DNA of 64,000 bases from Planctomycetes bacterium GWF2_41_51 (GTDB lineage Bacteria > Planctomycetota > Phycisphaerae > Sedimentisphaerales > UBA12454): the NCBI GenBank assembly GCA_001825665.1, contig MHXZ01000125.1, positions 1 through 64,000 on the forward strand, in the 5' to 3' direction. Positions 9,374-20,158 of the stretch are shown here, piece by piece (position 1 is the stretch's first letter; each line of letters starts with the position of its first letter). A program made the position numbers and the translations under genes. Under the pieces are notes generated by a model, which searched no databases, had not been told where the DNA came from, and saw only the letters and a list, made by a program, of their open reading frames with translations.

Positions 9374-9462
9374 AATAATCAAAACTGCTATCTATATAAA
9401 ATTATAAAAACTTAAATGAGAAAATTAACAATATTATAGTCATAAGGAAAGGGAGATTAGCT

Positions 9463-12400
9463 ATGATAAAGAAACTTTTTTATCTAATTACTTTTATTGC
9501 GATAACATCTTTTGCGTCCGTAACCTTTGCTGAAGGTTATATAATAGGCGACTTTAATGATTCATCAGACCCAACCCACGGTGAATGGGTCAGGGCGAAT
9601 GATAATCCCCATATTACACTATCTTATGGCAAAATAGCAGACAGCAATTGTTTGGTGATTACTGATTCCACCGGCGGCGACTTCGACAGAGGAGCAGAGT
9701 ATAGTGTGGTAGCTGATGGTAATGACCTTACTGCTTTCAGAAGAAATCATATAATTTCATTGGACCTTTTGCGAAACTGGACAGGTTATACTCTCGGCTG
9801 GAGTGAATTCCATATGGTTATTGAAGCTGGAAGAGCACCTGAAGACACTAACGGGCCTGCATGGTCTAAAGGCTGGAATCTTGTGCAGATTGCAAATTGG
9901 GGTTCGTGGAATGGAACAGACCCGATAACTTATAATTATGATTATTCTACTATTTTAAATCAAATCGATTTTGACAATCTCGGATATTTGGGCATTATAC
10001 TTTGTCCAAATTGGGGCGGTTATACCGGCGGCGGAATTTATTATGTTGATAATGTAAAACTGCTGGGCGATGGAATGGCTTATGATCCCTCCCCGGCTAA
10101 CCATAAAGTCGATGTAACAGCAGATAGCATTCTAAAATGGACAAAAGGAGCCGGTGCCGTTGCGCACGATATATATTTAGGCACAAGTTTCAGCGATGTT
10201 AACGATGCCAACAGAGCTATTCCATTAGGTGTACTGGTAAGTGAAAATCAGAATGCAGATGCCAATACATATAACCCCGGTACTCTGACGCTCTACAAAA
10301 CCTACTATTGGCGAGTTGATAAAGTGGATTCTCCTGGAGCTGTTCAAAAAGGTGAAGTTTGGGATTTTATGACCGCATTTACCGGCAGAGGTCTTGTTAT
10401 AGGAGATTTTGAAAATGGTATGAATGGTTGGGAACCAACTTGGCAGGGAGACAGCACATTTAGTTATTCTGCAGAAAAAGGAGTTACATTGGGAGCCGCC
10501 AGTCTTGGAATACAGATAGCACAATATACTCCTGATGACCCGGCATATTGGATTATTCAGCGCAATGGAGTGTTGCCTCTATCTAATATGAAAATTAAAT
10601 TCGATGTTACATTACATGGTTCAGAATGGAGCGGCACATCGGTAACACTCGGACCTCTATGTGTGCAGACTGATGCGGACCCAGATCATACCTGGAGACC
10701 TTACGATGTTAAGGCAATAGACAGAAATACCGGCGCTGCGTTAACAGATAATTATACCTGGAATGGAACGGGTAATCTGTATGCAACTTGTTCGGTAGAT
10801 TTTACGGGACCTACACAGGTTGCAGACGGTGCTCTTATTTATTCTGATTGGGCAAATGCAAATAAAATGACGATACTTATCGCTCTCCAGACCGGCGGCC
10901 AAGGCAACGGACATGTTTACATTGATAATGTACGATTAGCCAATATTCGGCTTGCGAGCAATCCAATGCCGGGGACGTTTTCGGCAGATATAGCCAAGAC
11001 GCCGACTCTTAAATGGACGGCCGGAACCGGTGCGACATCGCACAATGTATATTTCGGAACGAATGAAACCGAAGTGGCTAATGCTGCTACGTCAACAGTC
11101 GGTATATATAAAGGTAATCAAACCACATTGACTTATGCTCCTGGTACACTTGAAAAAGGCAGAACGTATTATTGGCGTATTGATGAACTGGGCGCTCCCG
11201 GTGGTCCCTGGAAAGGCGAGATTCGGAGTTTTACTGTAGCAACTTTTGAATTTGTCGATGATTTTGAAAGCTATACCAATCCACCCGCCAACAGAATAAG
11301 CACTATCTGGGTAAAGGGCGGCGGCGGAACGGTAGGTTATCTGAACTCCAACTATTGCGAGACAACCATTGTTCACAGCGGCCTGCAATCGATGCCGTTT
11401 GACTATAATAACATTGTGTCTCCATACGATTCAAATGCTGCACGTACATTTACAACCTATCAGGACTGGACTGCTTTTAATTCAAAGTCTTTAGAATTGT
11501 GGTACAGAGGCTGGCCGGTATCTGTGGGCAGCTTTACCGGTTCTGGGCCGTATACAATGACCGCCTCCGGTGAAGATGTTTGGGATGTGGCAAATTTACG
11601 CGGAACGGGATACCATGATGAATGTCATTTTGCCTACAAACGAATAGAAACAGGCGACGGCTCTGGATATGTAACAATTATAGCGAAAGTAGACAGCATC
11701 AGCGATAATACAAGTCCATGGGCCAAGGCAGGTTTAATGGTTCGCCAGTCGCTGGACGCAGGCTCCAGGAACGGCTTTTTGTGTATTACTCCTGAAATGG
11801 GCGCCGCCTGGCAGTATCGCGAAATTGATTCCGATGTCAGTACAAGTTATGACTATTACTCAAGAGGCGAAGAATATATAGGTCTGAAGGATGTTAACAC
11901 CCCATATTGGCTAAAGCTTGAAATTAATGGAAGCGGTGGTTATGTTGATGCTTATTATTCGGTTGACGGTACCAGTTGGAATTATATATCCGCAGGTACG
12001 CCTTTGATAACTTTGCCTTTCTATGTAGGTTTAGCAGCAACGGCTCATAATTCTACGGCAGCATGCACAACCCAATTCTCAAATGTTTCTATAATAGCCG
12101 GTTCTGTACCTCCGTCATGGAGCAACCAGGATGTCGGCATAAAGAGTAATATTGCTGCACCGTTGTATATAACTTTGCAGGATGACAGCACAGCAGGCGG
12201 TGATAAAGCAACAATTATACAAGCCGATTCCAATGAGGCCTTACAAACCGAGTGGCAAGCATGGGATATCGACTTGAATGACTTTAAAGCCGTTAATCCC
12301 AATTTGAACCTGGATAAAATAAAGAAGATAACTCTTGGTGTAGGGCCAAAGTCCGGCACTAAAGGCACGATGTACTTCGATGATATCAGATTATATCCGG

Positions 12401-12606
12401 CCAGATGTATGCCAGGTCTAACACCTGATTTTACCGGCGATTGCTTTGTTGATTATGACGACCTTGAGATTCTTGCAGATAATTGGTTATCACCTCTGCC
12501 CGTTAACTCAGAGATTGATCTGAATGATGATAATAATATTAACTTTAAGGACTTTGCTCTATTCGCGAGTGATTGGCTTGATGAGGCACTTTGGCCGATT
12601 CAGTAA
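9463..12606 (+). CDS. Large secreted multidomain protein (repeated IGDF..GW modules and FnIII-like KTYYWRVD domains) with C-terminal dockerin
   Basis: Signal peptide; two IIGDF/VIGDF modules; two YYWR(V/I)D...KGE(V/I) domains; C-terminus FTGDCFVDYDDLEILADNWL..DDNNINFKDFALFASDWL. Confidence 0.85.
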   Translation: MIKKLFYLITFIAITSFASVTFAEGYIIGDFNDSSDPTHGEWVRANDNPHITLSYGKIADSNCLVITDSTGGDFDRGAEYSVVADGNDLTAFRRNHIISLDLLRNWTGYTLGWSEFHMVIEAGRAPEDTNGPAWSKGWNLVQIANWGSWNGTDPITYNYDYSTILNQIDFDNLGYLGIILCPNWGGYTGGGIYYVDNVKLLGDGMAYDPSPANHKVDVTADSILKWTKGAGAVAHDIYLGTSFSDVNDANRAIPLGVLVSENQNADANTYNPGTLTLYKTYYWRVDKVDSPGAVQKGEVWDFMTAFTGRGLVIGDFENGMNGWEPTWQGDSTFSYSAEKGVTLGAASLGIQIAQYTPDDPAYWIIQRNGVLPLSNMKIKFDVTLHGSEWSGTSVTLGPLCVQTDADPDHTWRPYDVKAIDRNTGAALTDNYTWNGTGNLYATCSVDFTGPTQVADGALIYSDWANANKMTILIALQTGGQGNGHVYIDNVRLANIRLASNPMPGTFSADIAKTPTLKWTAGTGATSHNVYFGTNETEVANAATSTVGIYKGNQTTLTYAPGTLEKGRTYYWRIDELGAPGGPWKGEIRSFTVATFEFVDDFESYTNPPANRISTIWVKGGGGTVGYLNSNYCETTIVHSGLQSMPFDYNNIVSPYDSNAARTFTTYQDWTAFNSKSLELWYRGWPVSVGSFTGSGPYTMTASGEDVWDVANLRGTGYHDECHFAYKRIETGDGSGYVTIIAKVDSISDNTSPWAKAGLMVRQSLDAGSRNGFLCITPEMGAAWQYREIDSDVSTSYDYYSRGEEYIGLKDVNTPYWLKLEINGSGGYVDAYYSVDGTSWNYISAGTPLITLPFYVGLAATAHNSTAACTTQFSNVSIIAGSVPPSWSNQDVGIKSNIAAPLYITLQDDSTAGGDKATIIQADSNEALQTEWQAWDIDLNDFKAVNPNLNLDKIKKITLGVGPKSGTKGTMYFDDIRLYPARCMPGLTPDFTGDCFVDYDDLEILADNWLSPLPVNSEIDLNDDNNINFKDFALFASDWLDEALWPIQ

Positions 12607-12636
12607 ACTTTAGGACTGGAATTTTTGAGTTATTAC

Positions 12637-12674
12637 GGGGCCTATACTCGTCTATAGTGTGGGCCCCTGTTTTA
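12637..12674 (+). terminator. Hairpin terminator after dockerin gene
   Basis: GGGGCC...GGCCCC then tgtttta. Confidence 0.55.
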
Positions 12675-12750
12675 TAAGTTTGATAAACAATGATGTTAAT
12701 AGCTGCATGCAACGCGGATGAATTAGTCTATGCGATTTACGAGAATAATG

Positions 12751-12778
12751 AGCCCGCAAAAAGGGCTTGTTTTTTTTA
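12751..12778 (+). terminator. Rho-independent terminator
   Basis: AGCCC-gcaaaaa-GGGCT followed by tgtttttttt. Confidence 0.8.
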
Positions 12779-12836
12779 TATTGACATTAGATAGTGACTA
12801 AGTAAGGATGATTTAATCTTTTAAAAGAAAAATATA

Positions 12837-13937
12837 ATGGCGAATGTAATCATAAAAAATCTCACAAAAAGATTCAACGAATTCACTGCCGTTGATGATT
12901 TAAATATCGAAATTAAGGATAAGGAGTTTGCTGTTTTAGTTGGTCCGTCCGGGTGTGGAAAGACGACCACTTTGCGAATAATAGCAGGCCTGGAAGAAGC
13001 AAGTTCAGGTCAGATATTCATAGGCGACAAGTTAGTAAATAACGTTCAGCCTAAAGACAGAGATATTGCTATGGTCTTTCAGAACTATGCTCTTTATCCC
13101 CACATGGATGTTTATAACAATATGGCTGTCGGTTTGCGGCTGAGGAATTTCTCAAAAAAAGAAATTGACCAGAGAGTACGTGAAACAGCGGCAATCCTTG
13201 GAATCGAAAGTCTATTGAAGAGAAAACCGAGAGAGCTTTCGGGCGGACAAAGACAGCGGGTTGCTGTAGGAAGAGCGATTGTAAAAAAGCCGAAAGTATT
13301 TTTATTCGATGAACCGCTTTCAAATTTAGATGCCAAATTAAGAGTAACGATGAGAACGGAAATCAGCAAACTGCATCGCAGGCTTGAAGCTACCATAATT
13401 TATGTAACACACGACCAGGTCGAAGCAATGACAATGGCAAACAGGATATTTATTATGGATGGAGGACGTTTGCAGCAGTCTGGGCCGCCTTTGCAAGTTT
13501 ATAAAAAACCGACCAATAAATTCGTGGCAGGCTTCATTGGTTCTCCGGCTGCGAATTTCATAGATTCTGTACTTACAAAAGAAAACGGTTCGTATTATGT
13601 CAACGCCGAACGCATAAAATTAAAAGTGCCGGATATTTTTGCGTCCCAATTAACCGATTATGTTGGAAAGGAAGTTGTTTTCGGAGTCAGACCTGAAGAT
13701 ATCCACGATAAGAGATTCTTTTTCGACACAGCACCTTCCAATACAATTAAAGCCAAAATTGATGTAATTGAACCTTTAGGGTCCGAGATTTTTATATATC
13801 TGACTTGCGGAAAAAATTCTTTTGTCGGCAGAATGGATTCGAGGACGCAGACAGAAGTCGAGCAGAATATAGAAATTGCGATAGATATGGAAAAGACTCA
13901 TATCTTCGATCCCAAAACTTCTTTGGCCATAGTATAG
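12837..13937 (+). CDS. ABC transporter ATP-binding protein, MalK/UgpC/MsmX type
   Basis: Walker A GPSGCGKTT, signature LSGGQRQRVAVGRAI, Walker B VFLFDEPLSNLDAKLR, MalK-type C-terminal domain. Confidence 0.95.
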   Translation: MANVIIKNLTKRFNEFTAVDDLNIEIKDKEFAVLVGPSGCGKTTTLRIIAGLEEASSGQIFIGDKLVNNVQPKDRDIAMVFQNYALYPHMDVYNNMAVGLRLRNFSKKEIDQRVRETAAILGIESLLKRKPRELSGGQRQRVAVGRAIVKKPKVFLFDEPLSNLDAKLRVTMRTEISKLHRRLEATIIYVTHDQVEAMTMANRIFIMDGGRLQQSGPPLQVYKKPTNKFVAGFIGSPAANFIDSVLTKENGSYYVNAERIKLKVPDIFASQLTDYVGKEVVFGVRPEDIHDKRFFFDTAPSNTIKAKIDVIEPLGSEIFIYLTCGKNSFVGRMDSRTQTEVEQNIEIAIDMEKTHIFDPKTSLAIV

Positions 13938-13958
13938 ATTACAAGCAAGGATAGAAAA

Positions 13959-15425
13959 ATGAAAAATGTCTTTTTATATGTAATGGGTTTTCTTTTGATT
14001 GCTGCTGTAATATTTGCGATTTCGCGAAATACGAAGCAGGTTGAAAAAACATCAACACCATTTGTCTTAACAGACGAAATGATTGCCGAAAGCAAAACAT
14101 TGCCGAAGGTTCTGAATATGCCTGAGAAAATTGCCGGCGGCCGTCCGGTTGGAATAACGGTAGTCGGTATTCCGCCTGATTCGCAGCCCGCGCTGTTAGA
14201 TGCATGGAATGCACAAACCGAACGTTTCCAAAAATTATATCCGAATGTTAAAATTCAAGGTTCAGATTATGCGTATGCACCCGATTCATTTGCTGCATTA
14301 GTTACCGGCAATCAGGTTCCGACGCTTTTCCAGGTCTATTTGACTGACCCTGGCAAAATGATAGAACAGGGTATTTGTGCAGATTTGTCGAGTGTTTTCG
14401 AAGCTCAAAAACTCGATAAAGTTTACAACTCACGGCTTTTATCTATGGTATCGAAAAATGGAAAAGTTTATGGCATTCCGATGAAAGTTTACACCATAGG
14501 TTTAGCTTATAATATAAAACTGCTTAAAGAAGCAGGCTTCGATGCGCCGCCGACGACATGGGAAGAACTTATAACGATTGCAAAAAAAACTACCAATCGC
14601 GATTATGGAATTGCCGGTTTTTCATTCATTACAGACGGCGCAAACGCAGGCGGCTGGCACATGACAGTCATAGCCTATGACTTTGGTTTCAAGGATACAG
14701 ATATTATAGAGCGGCAGCCGAATGGGAAATATAAGGCTTGCTTCAATACCCCCCCGATGCTTACCGCATTAAACTTCGTTAAGGATTTACGCTGGACACA
14801 TGATGTGCTGCCTCGAGAGAATCTTGGATGGGAAACCAACGGTCAGGCATTTGCAACCGGACGCGTGGCAATTGCAATAATGGCAGGTGACCAATTTATC
14901 ACTATCCGCCAAAATTTCCCCGACCTTGATATGAGCAATATTGGTTTTGCGCCTTTGCCTGTTGGATCGGATGGAATAAGCCGAACGTTAGGCGGCGGCG
15001 ATATTGCTATGATTAACTCCAATGCGACTGCCGACCAGATCGAAGCTGCGGCATATTACAGGCTTTGGACTTATTTTGACCCAAATGAAACTGTGATTCA
15101 TTTTCAAATTGGCAAACAGGATCCCACTACTGTGGTTGGTGCGCCGTTATACCCGCTTTATACAGGTATTTTCCAGGAAGCTGGTTCTGCTCTTGAGAGG
15201 CAATATGCAAATTTACCTGTCGATAATTATAAATTATATATGGATGGAATTATTTCAGGTAAAGTAATAATGATGTCGGAACCGGTAATTGCCGGCCAGG
15301 AATATTATCTTGCAATGGGACAGGTTGTCGGCAGGATTGTTGCTGATAAAAATGCAGACCCTGCTGCCATTCTGGAAAAAGCAGCCGAGACGTATCAATC
15401 GAATGTTCTCGATTTGATGAAATAA
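13959..15425 (+). CDS. Sugar ABC transporter substrate-binding protein (membrane-anchored)
   Basis: N-terminal TM; extracellular solute-binding protein pattern; between MalK and MalF-type genes. Confidence 0.9.
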   Translation: MKNVFLYVMGFLLIAAVIFAISRNTKQVEKTSTPFVLTDEMIAESKTLPKVLNMPEKIAGGRPVGITVVGIPPDSQPALLDAWNAQTERFQKLYPNVKIQGSDYAYAPDSFAALVTGNQVPTLFQVYLTDPGKMIEQGICADLSSVFEAQKLDKVYNSRLLSMVSKNGKVYGIPMKVYTIGLAYNIKLLKEAGFDAPPTTWEELITIAKKTTNRDYGIAGFSFITDGANAGGWHMTVIAYDFGFKDTDIIERQPNGKYKACFNTPPMLTALNFVKDLRWTHDVLPRENLGWETNGQAFATGRVAIAIMAGDQFITIRQNFPDLDMSNIGFAPLPVGSDGISRTLGGGDIAMINSNATADQIEAAAYYRLWTYFDPNETVIHFQIGKQDPTTVVGAPLYPLYTGIFQEAGSALERQYANLPVDNYKLYMDGIISGKVIMMSEPVIAGQEYYLAMGQVVGRIVADKNADPAAILEKAAETYQSNVLDLMK

Positions 15426-15433
15426 GAAAAAAT

Positions 15434-16363
15434 ATGGAATTGACGAAAACTATAACTGCTTTCACGAAGATTGAGACAAAACCGCGGCAGCGAATTAATT
15501 GGAAATCGCAGCGATTGGCTTATCTTTTCCTTTTTCCTGCTTTGATTCTCTTTGGCTTAATATGCTGGTATCCGATATTCCAAACAATTATGTATAGTTT
15601 TCAGGAAGTTAATCTCAGCGGATTTAAAGGTTGGGTTGGTTTCGATAATTACAGGCGAATGTTTGGCAATCCAATTTTTTACATTGTTTGGCGAAACACT
15701 CTAACTTATGTTTTACTTAGCATCGCAATCGGTTCAATGGTTCCAATTGTTTTGGCGCTTATGATAAACGAAATGAGACGGCTTTCAGCTTTTTTTCAGA
15801 CGCTGGTTTATTTGCCTGTATTAATACCCGTTGTCGTCGGTCTTATAGTTTGGCGGCAAATCTACGCACCCGAAGGCGGAATTTTAAATGGTCTGCTTCA
15901 GCTTGTCGGTATTCCTCCACAGCTTTGGCTGCAAAACCCTGCATTAGCCAAACCGGCGATTGTTGTGATTATGACCTGGCTGGGCGCAGGAGGTACGGTA
16001 CTTATATATCTCTCCGGTCTAAGAGAAATTCCTTTAGAACTATATGAGGCTGCTGAGCTTGACGGTTTTTCAGTTCTTAAGCGTATCTGGTTCATTACTC
16101 TTCCGCATATCAGTGCAAGGATAAAGATTATGCTGGTGCTGCAAATCATTTTTGTGGCGCAGGTATTTACTGAACCATTTATTTTAACCGCCGGGGGCCC
16201 CGCCAATAGTACAAGGTCCCCTGTCTTGGAAATTTATGATACAGCCTTCAATCAGAATAATTTCGGATTAGCATCTGCGTGGAGCGTTTCAATGCTGGTA
16301 GTGCTTTCGATTTTCTCTATTCTCTATATATTTCTGCAAAAGAAACGTCCGGGTGAGGTTTAA
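15434..16363 (+). CDS. Sugar ABC transporter permease, MalF/UgpA type
   Basis: Multi-TM; EAA loop ELYEAAELDGFSVLKRIWFITLPHI. Confidence 0.93.
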   Translation: MELTKTITAFTKIETKPRQRINWKSQRLAYLFLFPALILFGLICWYPIFQTIMYSFQEVNLSGFKGWVGFDNYRRMFGNPIFYIVWRNTLTYVLLSIAIGSMVPIVLALMINEMRRLSAFFQTLVYLPVLIPVVVGLIVWRQIYAPEGGILNGLLQLVGIPPQLWLQNPALAKPAIVVIMTWLGAGGTVLIYLSGLREIPLELYEAAELDGFSVLKRIWFITLPHISARIKIMLVLQIIFVAQVFTEPFILTAGGPANSTRSPVLEIYDTAFNQNNFGLASAWSVSMLVVLSIFSILYIFLQKKRPGEV

Positions 16364-16364
16364 A

Positions 16365-17228
16365 ATGGCTATTAGTAATCGCGGTGTTATGTCAAATACT
16401 GAATGGCGTTCTCCTAAAGGGCGCTTGATAGCTGTTATATATTTTCTTATTTTGACCGTAGCTGCTGTTTTTGTTCTCTTTCCGTTTTTATTTTCGTTTA
16501 CCGCGGGGTTTAAAACGAGCCTTGAAGTTTATAAGCCGGGGTTTCATTTACTGCCTGAGAAATGGAACTGGAAAAACTATGCTGATGCGTGGCAGCGTTT
16601 CAAAATGGTCAGGATGTTCGTTAATACAGCCATTGCGGCAGGCGGCGGAGTATTGGCGCAAATAATTGTTTCAACAATGGCAGCTTATAGTCTTGCACGG
16701 CTCAGGCCGATAGGCAGGAATGTTATTCGGGCATTAATATTGATAACAATGGCAGTTCCGGGAATTGCATATCTCGTTCCGAGATATATCATTATGACAA
16801 ATCTTCCATTGATTCACGTAAGCCTTGTCAACAGCTTCTGGGGACTTTGGATTCCTTACGCGTGCAGCTCTTTTATGATTCTGGTTTTAACAAATGCTTT
16901 TGAGCAGATTCCAAAACCATTTTTTGAAATAGCGCAAGTTGACGGAGCATCCGATGTGCGTATGTTTTTTATGGTTGCTCTGCCGCTTACCAGTTCTTTA
17001 ATTCTTGTGCTCGGATTGCTTGCGTTTATCGCATTATGGGGAGATTTCCTCTGGCCTTATTTGATTTTGCGTAATTCCGAGCTTCAAACCGTTTCGGTTC
17101 GTTTATTTACGCTCACGAGAAGTTTTCCAATAAATCTGTATCTTGCCGGTTCATTCATTGCCATGCTTCCTCCGACTATCGCTGCCTTCTTTTTATCAAC
17201 TAAAATAAAAGGAGGTCTGACAATTTGA
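16365..17228 (+). CDS. Sugar ABC transporter permease, MalG/UgpE type
   Basis: Multi-TM; PFFEIAQVDGASDVRMFFMVALPLTSS loop. Confidence 0.93.
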   Translation: MAISNRGVMSNTEWRSPKGRLIAVIYFLILTVAAVFVLFPFLFSFTAGFKTSLEVYKPGFHLLPEKWNWKNYADAWQRFKMVRMFVNTAIAAGGGVLAQIIVSTMAAYSLARLRPIGRNVIRALILITMAVPGIAYLVPRYIIMTNLPLIHVSLVNSFWGLWIPYACSSFMILVLTNAFEQIPKPFFEIAQVDGASDVRMFFMVALPLTSSLILVLGLLAFIALWGDFLWPYLILRNSELQTVSVRLFTLTRSFPINLYLAGSFIAMLPPTIAAFFLSTKIKGGLTI

Positions 17229-17896
17229 CAACTGTAGATAGAAATATGAAATTTAAGAATATTAAAGGTATTATCTTTGATTTGGATGGGGTGCTCACCA
17301 ACACCTCTGAATACCATTACAAAGCATGGAAAATGCTTGCCGATGAGCTTGGAATACATTTTGACAGAAATATAAATGAAAAATTAAGAGGCATCCCGCG
17401 AAAAGAGTCTCTTGAAATAATGCTTGCCGGAAAAGTTGTTAGCGAAAAAGAAATTAAAAGATTAATGGATATCAAAAATAATTACTATAATGATTTTTTA
17501 ACACAAATGAATCCGGATGATATTTTGCCCGGCGTTTTGGAACTATTATGTGAAACCCGAAAAGCGGGTATCAAAATAGGAATTGGCTCATCAAGCAAAA
17601 ATGCTAAAACGGTAATTGATAAGCTTGGACTTGAAAGTTTTGTAGATTCAATCTCCGACGGTTTCAGTGTTGATAATCATAAACCCGCCCCCGATTTGTT
17701 TCTTCACTGTGCGGCAAATCTCGCTGTATCTCCGGAAAATACGATTGTTGTTGAAGATGCAGAATCAGGTGTTGAAGCAGCCTTGAATGGCGGATTTTGG
17801 GTGGTTGGGTTAGGACCTGCCGAAAGAGTGGGTAAAGCTCATATTGTATTTCCAAGCTTTGAAAATGTTAAGCTCCGGGATTTTATAGGTAATTAG
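17225..17896 (+). CDS. pgmB: Beta-phosphoglucomutase-like HAD phosphatase/mutase
   Basis: GIIFDLDGVLTNTSEYHYKAWKMLADELGI, LRGIPRKESLEIML, KIGIGSSSKNAKTVIDKLGL; sits beside GH65 genes. Confidence 0.9.
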   Translation: MTTVDRNMKFKNIKGIIFDLDGVLTNTSEYHYKAWKMLADELGIHFDRNINEKLRGIPRKESLEIMLAGKVVSEKEIKRLMDIKNNYYNDFLTQMNPDDILPGVLELLCETRKAGIKIGIGSSSKNAKTVIDKLGLESFVDSISDGFSVDNHKPAPDLFLHCAANLAVSPENTIVVEDAESGVEAALNGGFWVVGLGPAERVGKAHIVFPSFENVKLRDFIGN

Positions 17897-17900
17897 AAAT

Positions 17901-20126
17901 ATGAAATACATCTTAACAATTTTATTAATATGTGTAACATTTGGTTGTCAGGCCAAAGCATTGGAAGCAGATTCACTAATTAAAAACGGAAACTTTGCTC
18001 AAAATATGGATGATTGGTCATTTGCATCCAACGTTGCCAATACAGGCGGTTCGGCCGTCGCAAATGTGCGGCAAGGTGTATTGAGGATTGACATTAACAA
18101 TCCCGGAAAAGAAACATACGCAATACAATTAATACAATCGCCGATTCAAATAACCAATGGATTAAAGTATAAAGTCAGTTTCGATGCCAAAGCATCTGAA
18201 CTTTGCGCAATTGATGTAAAAGTTGGAGGTGTAGAAAACAGAGGCTGGAAGGATTATACGAATGGTGAAAGCGCAGGAGGAACTATCGTTTATCTTTCGT
18301 CGCAGATGGAAAATCATAACTTTGAATTTGGAATGGAAGAAACCACGGATATAAATGCAAGGCTTGAGTTTCAGCTCGGCAATATGTCTGCTTCATCAAT
18401 TTGGATTGATAACGTTAAATTGGAGGTGATTGGAAAAAATATGAGCAAATTTAACGATCCGAGTATCTGGGCCGCAAATCCGAATAAAATAAAAATACCT
18501 GAAATTAAAAACAGAGGGGCAAAGCTGCCGTTTATTCAATATGAAGCTGAAAACGCTGATATAAAAGGAGTTATTCTTGGGCCGACTCGCAAGTTCGGGG
18601 AAATTTCGAATGAAGCGTCCGGCAAAACTGCCGTCAATCTTGGAACGCCAGGCGATTATGTCGAATTTACACTGAAAGAAAGAACTAATTCGATTGTGAT
18701 AAGATATTGTATTCCGGATTCAAATGACGGAAAGGGGATAACGTATCCTCTCGCCTTGTATGTTGATGGCGTTTACAAGCGTGATATAATTCTTACATCT
18801 GAATATGCGTGGGTATACGGTAAATATCCATGGTCGAATGATCCCAAATTAAAAGAGCCAAGATATTTTTTTGATGAGGTAAATTTACTTATTAATGAAA
18901 TACCAGCGGGTTCGAAATTAAAATTGCAGAGAGATTCAAAAGAAAAAATAGAATTTTGTATTATCGATTTGATTGACACAGAGGTTGTTGAGCCTCCACT
19001 GACAAAGCCGGATAATTTTCTTTCTATAACCGAGTTTGGAGCTGTTGCCAGTGACGGCAAAGACGATAGCGATGCTTTTGATGCATGTATGAAAGCAGCG
19101 GTTGAACAGAAAAAAGGTGTATGGATACCACAAGGAGTTTTCAATTTTGCTTCGCGAGACAGGCATATAGGCAATGATGTAATACAAGGCGCGGGGATGT
19201 GGCATACAGTATTGGAGGTTGACGGCAACGCATTCTGGGGAAATGGCAATACTTTTGAAATGAGAGATTTTGCGATTTTTGGAAATACAAAATTCAGGGT
19301 TGATACCATTTCAGAAGATGGTTTCAGAGGAGGTGCGGGAAAAGGTTCTGTGATTGAAAATATATGGTTCAATCATCTTAAAGTCGGCGTATGGAGCGAA
19401 AAAAATACTGATGGATTGATTATTCGAAATTGCAGATTCAGGAACCTGATGGCCGATGGAATTAATTTGTGCCTCGGTACGAAAAATTCTATCGTCGAAA
19501 ATTGCCATTTCAGAGGCACAGGCGACGATGCAATCGCAATGTGGGCCGCGACATACAATGAAAACACTTTGCCAAGTGAAAACAATATAGCGCGATACAA
19601 TACAATTCAGTGTCCCTGGCTTGCCAACGGCATTGCTATATATGGCGGCAAAAATCACACCATAGAAGAAAATGTAATTTATGATACGGTTTTAAACGGT
19701 GCAGGCATTAATATAAATACCAATTATAATCCTGTTCCTTTCAGCGGTTTTATAGCAGTCCGAAATAATACATTGATACGATGCGGCTCTTATGCCGATA
19801 AATATAAACATTCAATGAAAGGCGCAATATTTATTTGCACATCAGGTTCCGCCGGCATTGAGGCAGACCTTACATTTAAAGATATAGAAATATATGATGC
19901 GACTTACGATGCGATCGCGTTTGAGGGAAAAAATCGAGTTCGCAATGCCCAATTTGAAAACATCCTCATAAACGGAGCCGGCAAATGGGGCATCAGAACA
20001 ACAGGCAAATCTGTCGGTTCGGCATCGTTTGAGAATGTAAAAATACAAAATGCTGTATCAGGCGGTTTAGCCGCGGACTCTAAAACATTTATTATTACTA
20101 AAAAGCAAGGCAATGAAGGCTGGTAA
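17901..20126 (+). CDS. Secreted parallel beta-helix glycosidase, GH87-like (alpha-1,3-glucanase/mycodextranase family), with CBM-like N-terminal domains
   Basis: AVASDGKDDSDAF..GVWIPQGVF, VIENIWFNHLKVGVW, GDDAIAMWAATYNEN, WLANGIAIYGGKNHTIEENVIYDT recall GH87. Confidence 0.72.
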   Translation: MKYILTILLICVTFGCQAKALEADSLIKNGNFAQNMDDWSFASNVANTGGSAVANVRQGVLRIDINNPGKETYAIQLIQSPIQITNGLKYKVSFDAKASELCAIDVKVGGVENRGWKDYTNGESAGGTIVYLSSQMENHNFEFGMEETTDINARLEFQLGNMSASSIWIDNVKLEVIGKNMSKFNDPSIWAANPNKIKIPEIKNRGAKLPFIQYEAENADIKGVILGPTRKFGEISNEASGKTAVNLGTPGDYVEFTLKERTNSIVIRYCIPDSNDGKGITYPLALYVDGVYKRDIILTSEYAWVYGKYPWSNDPKLKEPRYFFDEVNLLINEIPAGSKLKLQRDSKEKIEFCIIDLIDTEVVEPPLTKPDNFLSITEFGAVASDGKDDSDAFDACMKAAVEQKKGVWIPQGVFNFASRDRHIGNDVIQGAGMWHTVLEVDGNAFWGNGNTFEMRDFAIFGNTKFRVDTISEDGFRGGAGKGSVIENIWFNHLKVGVWSEKNTDGLIIRNCRFRNLMADGINLCLGTKNSIVENCHFRGTGDDAIAMWAATYNENTLPSENNIARYNTIQCPWLANGIAIYGGKNHTIEENVIYDTVLNGAGININTNYNPVPFSGFIAVRNNTLIRCGSYADKYKHSMKGAIFICTSGSAGIEADLTFKDIEIYDATYDAIAFEGKNRVRNAQFENILINGAGKWGIRTTGKSVGSASFENVKIQNAVSGGLAADSKTFIITKKQGNEGW

Positions 20127-20158
20127 GTTATATAGAACCACGAAAGGAATTTTCGAGT

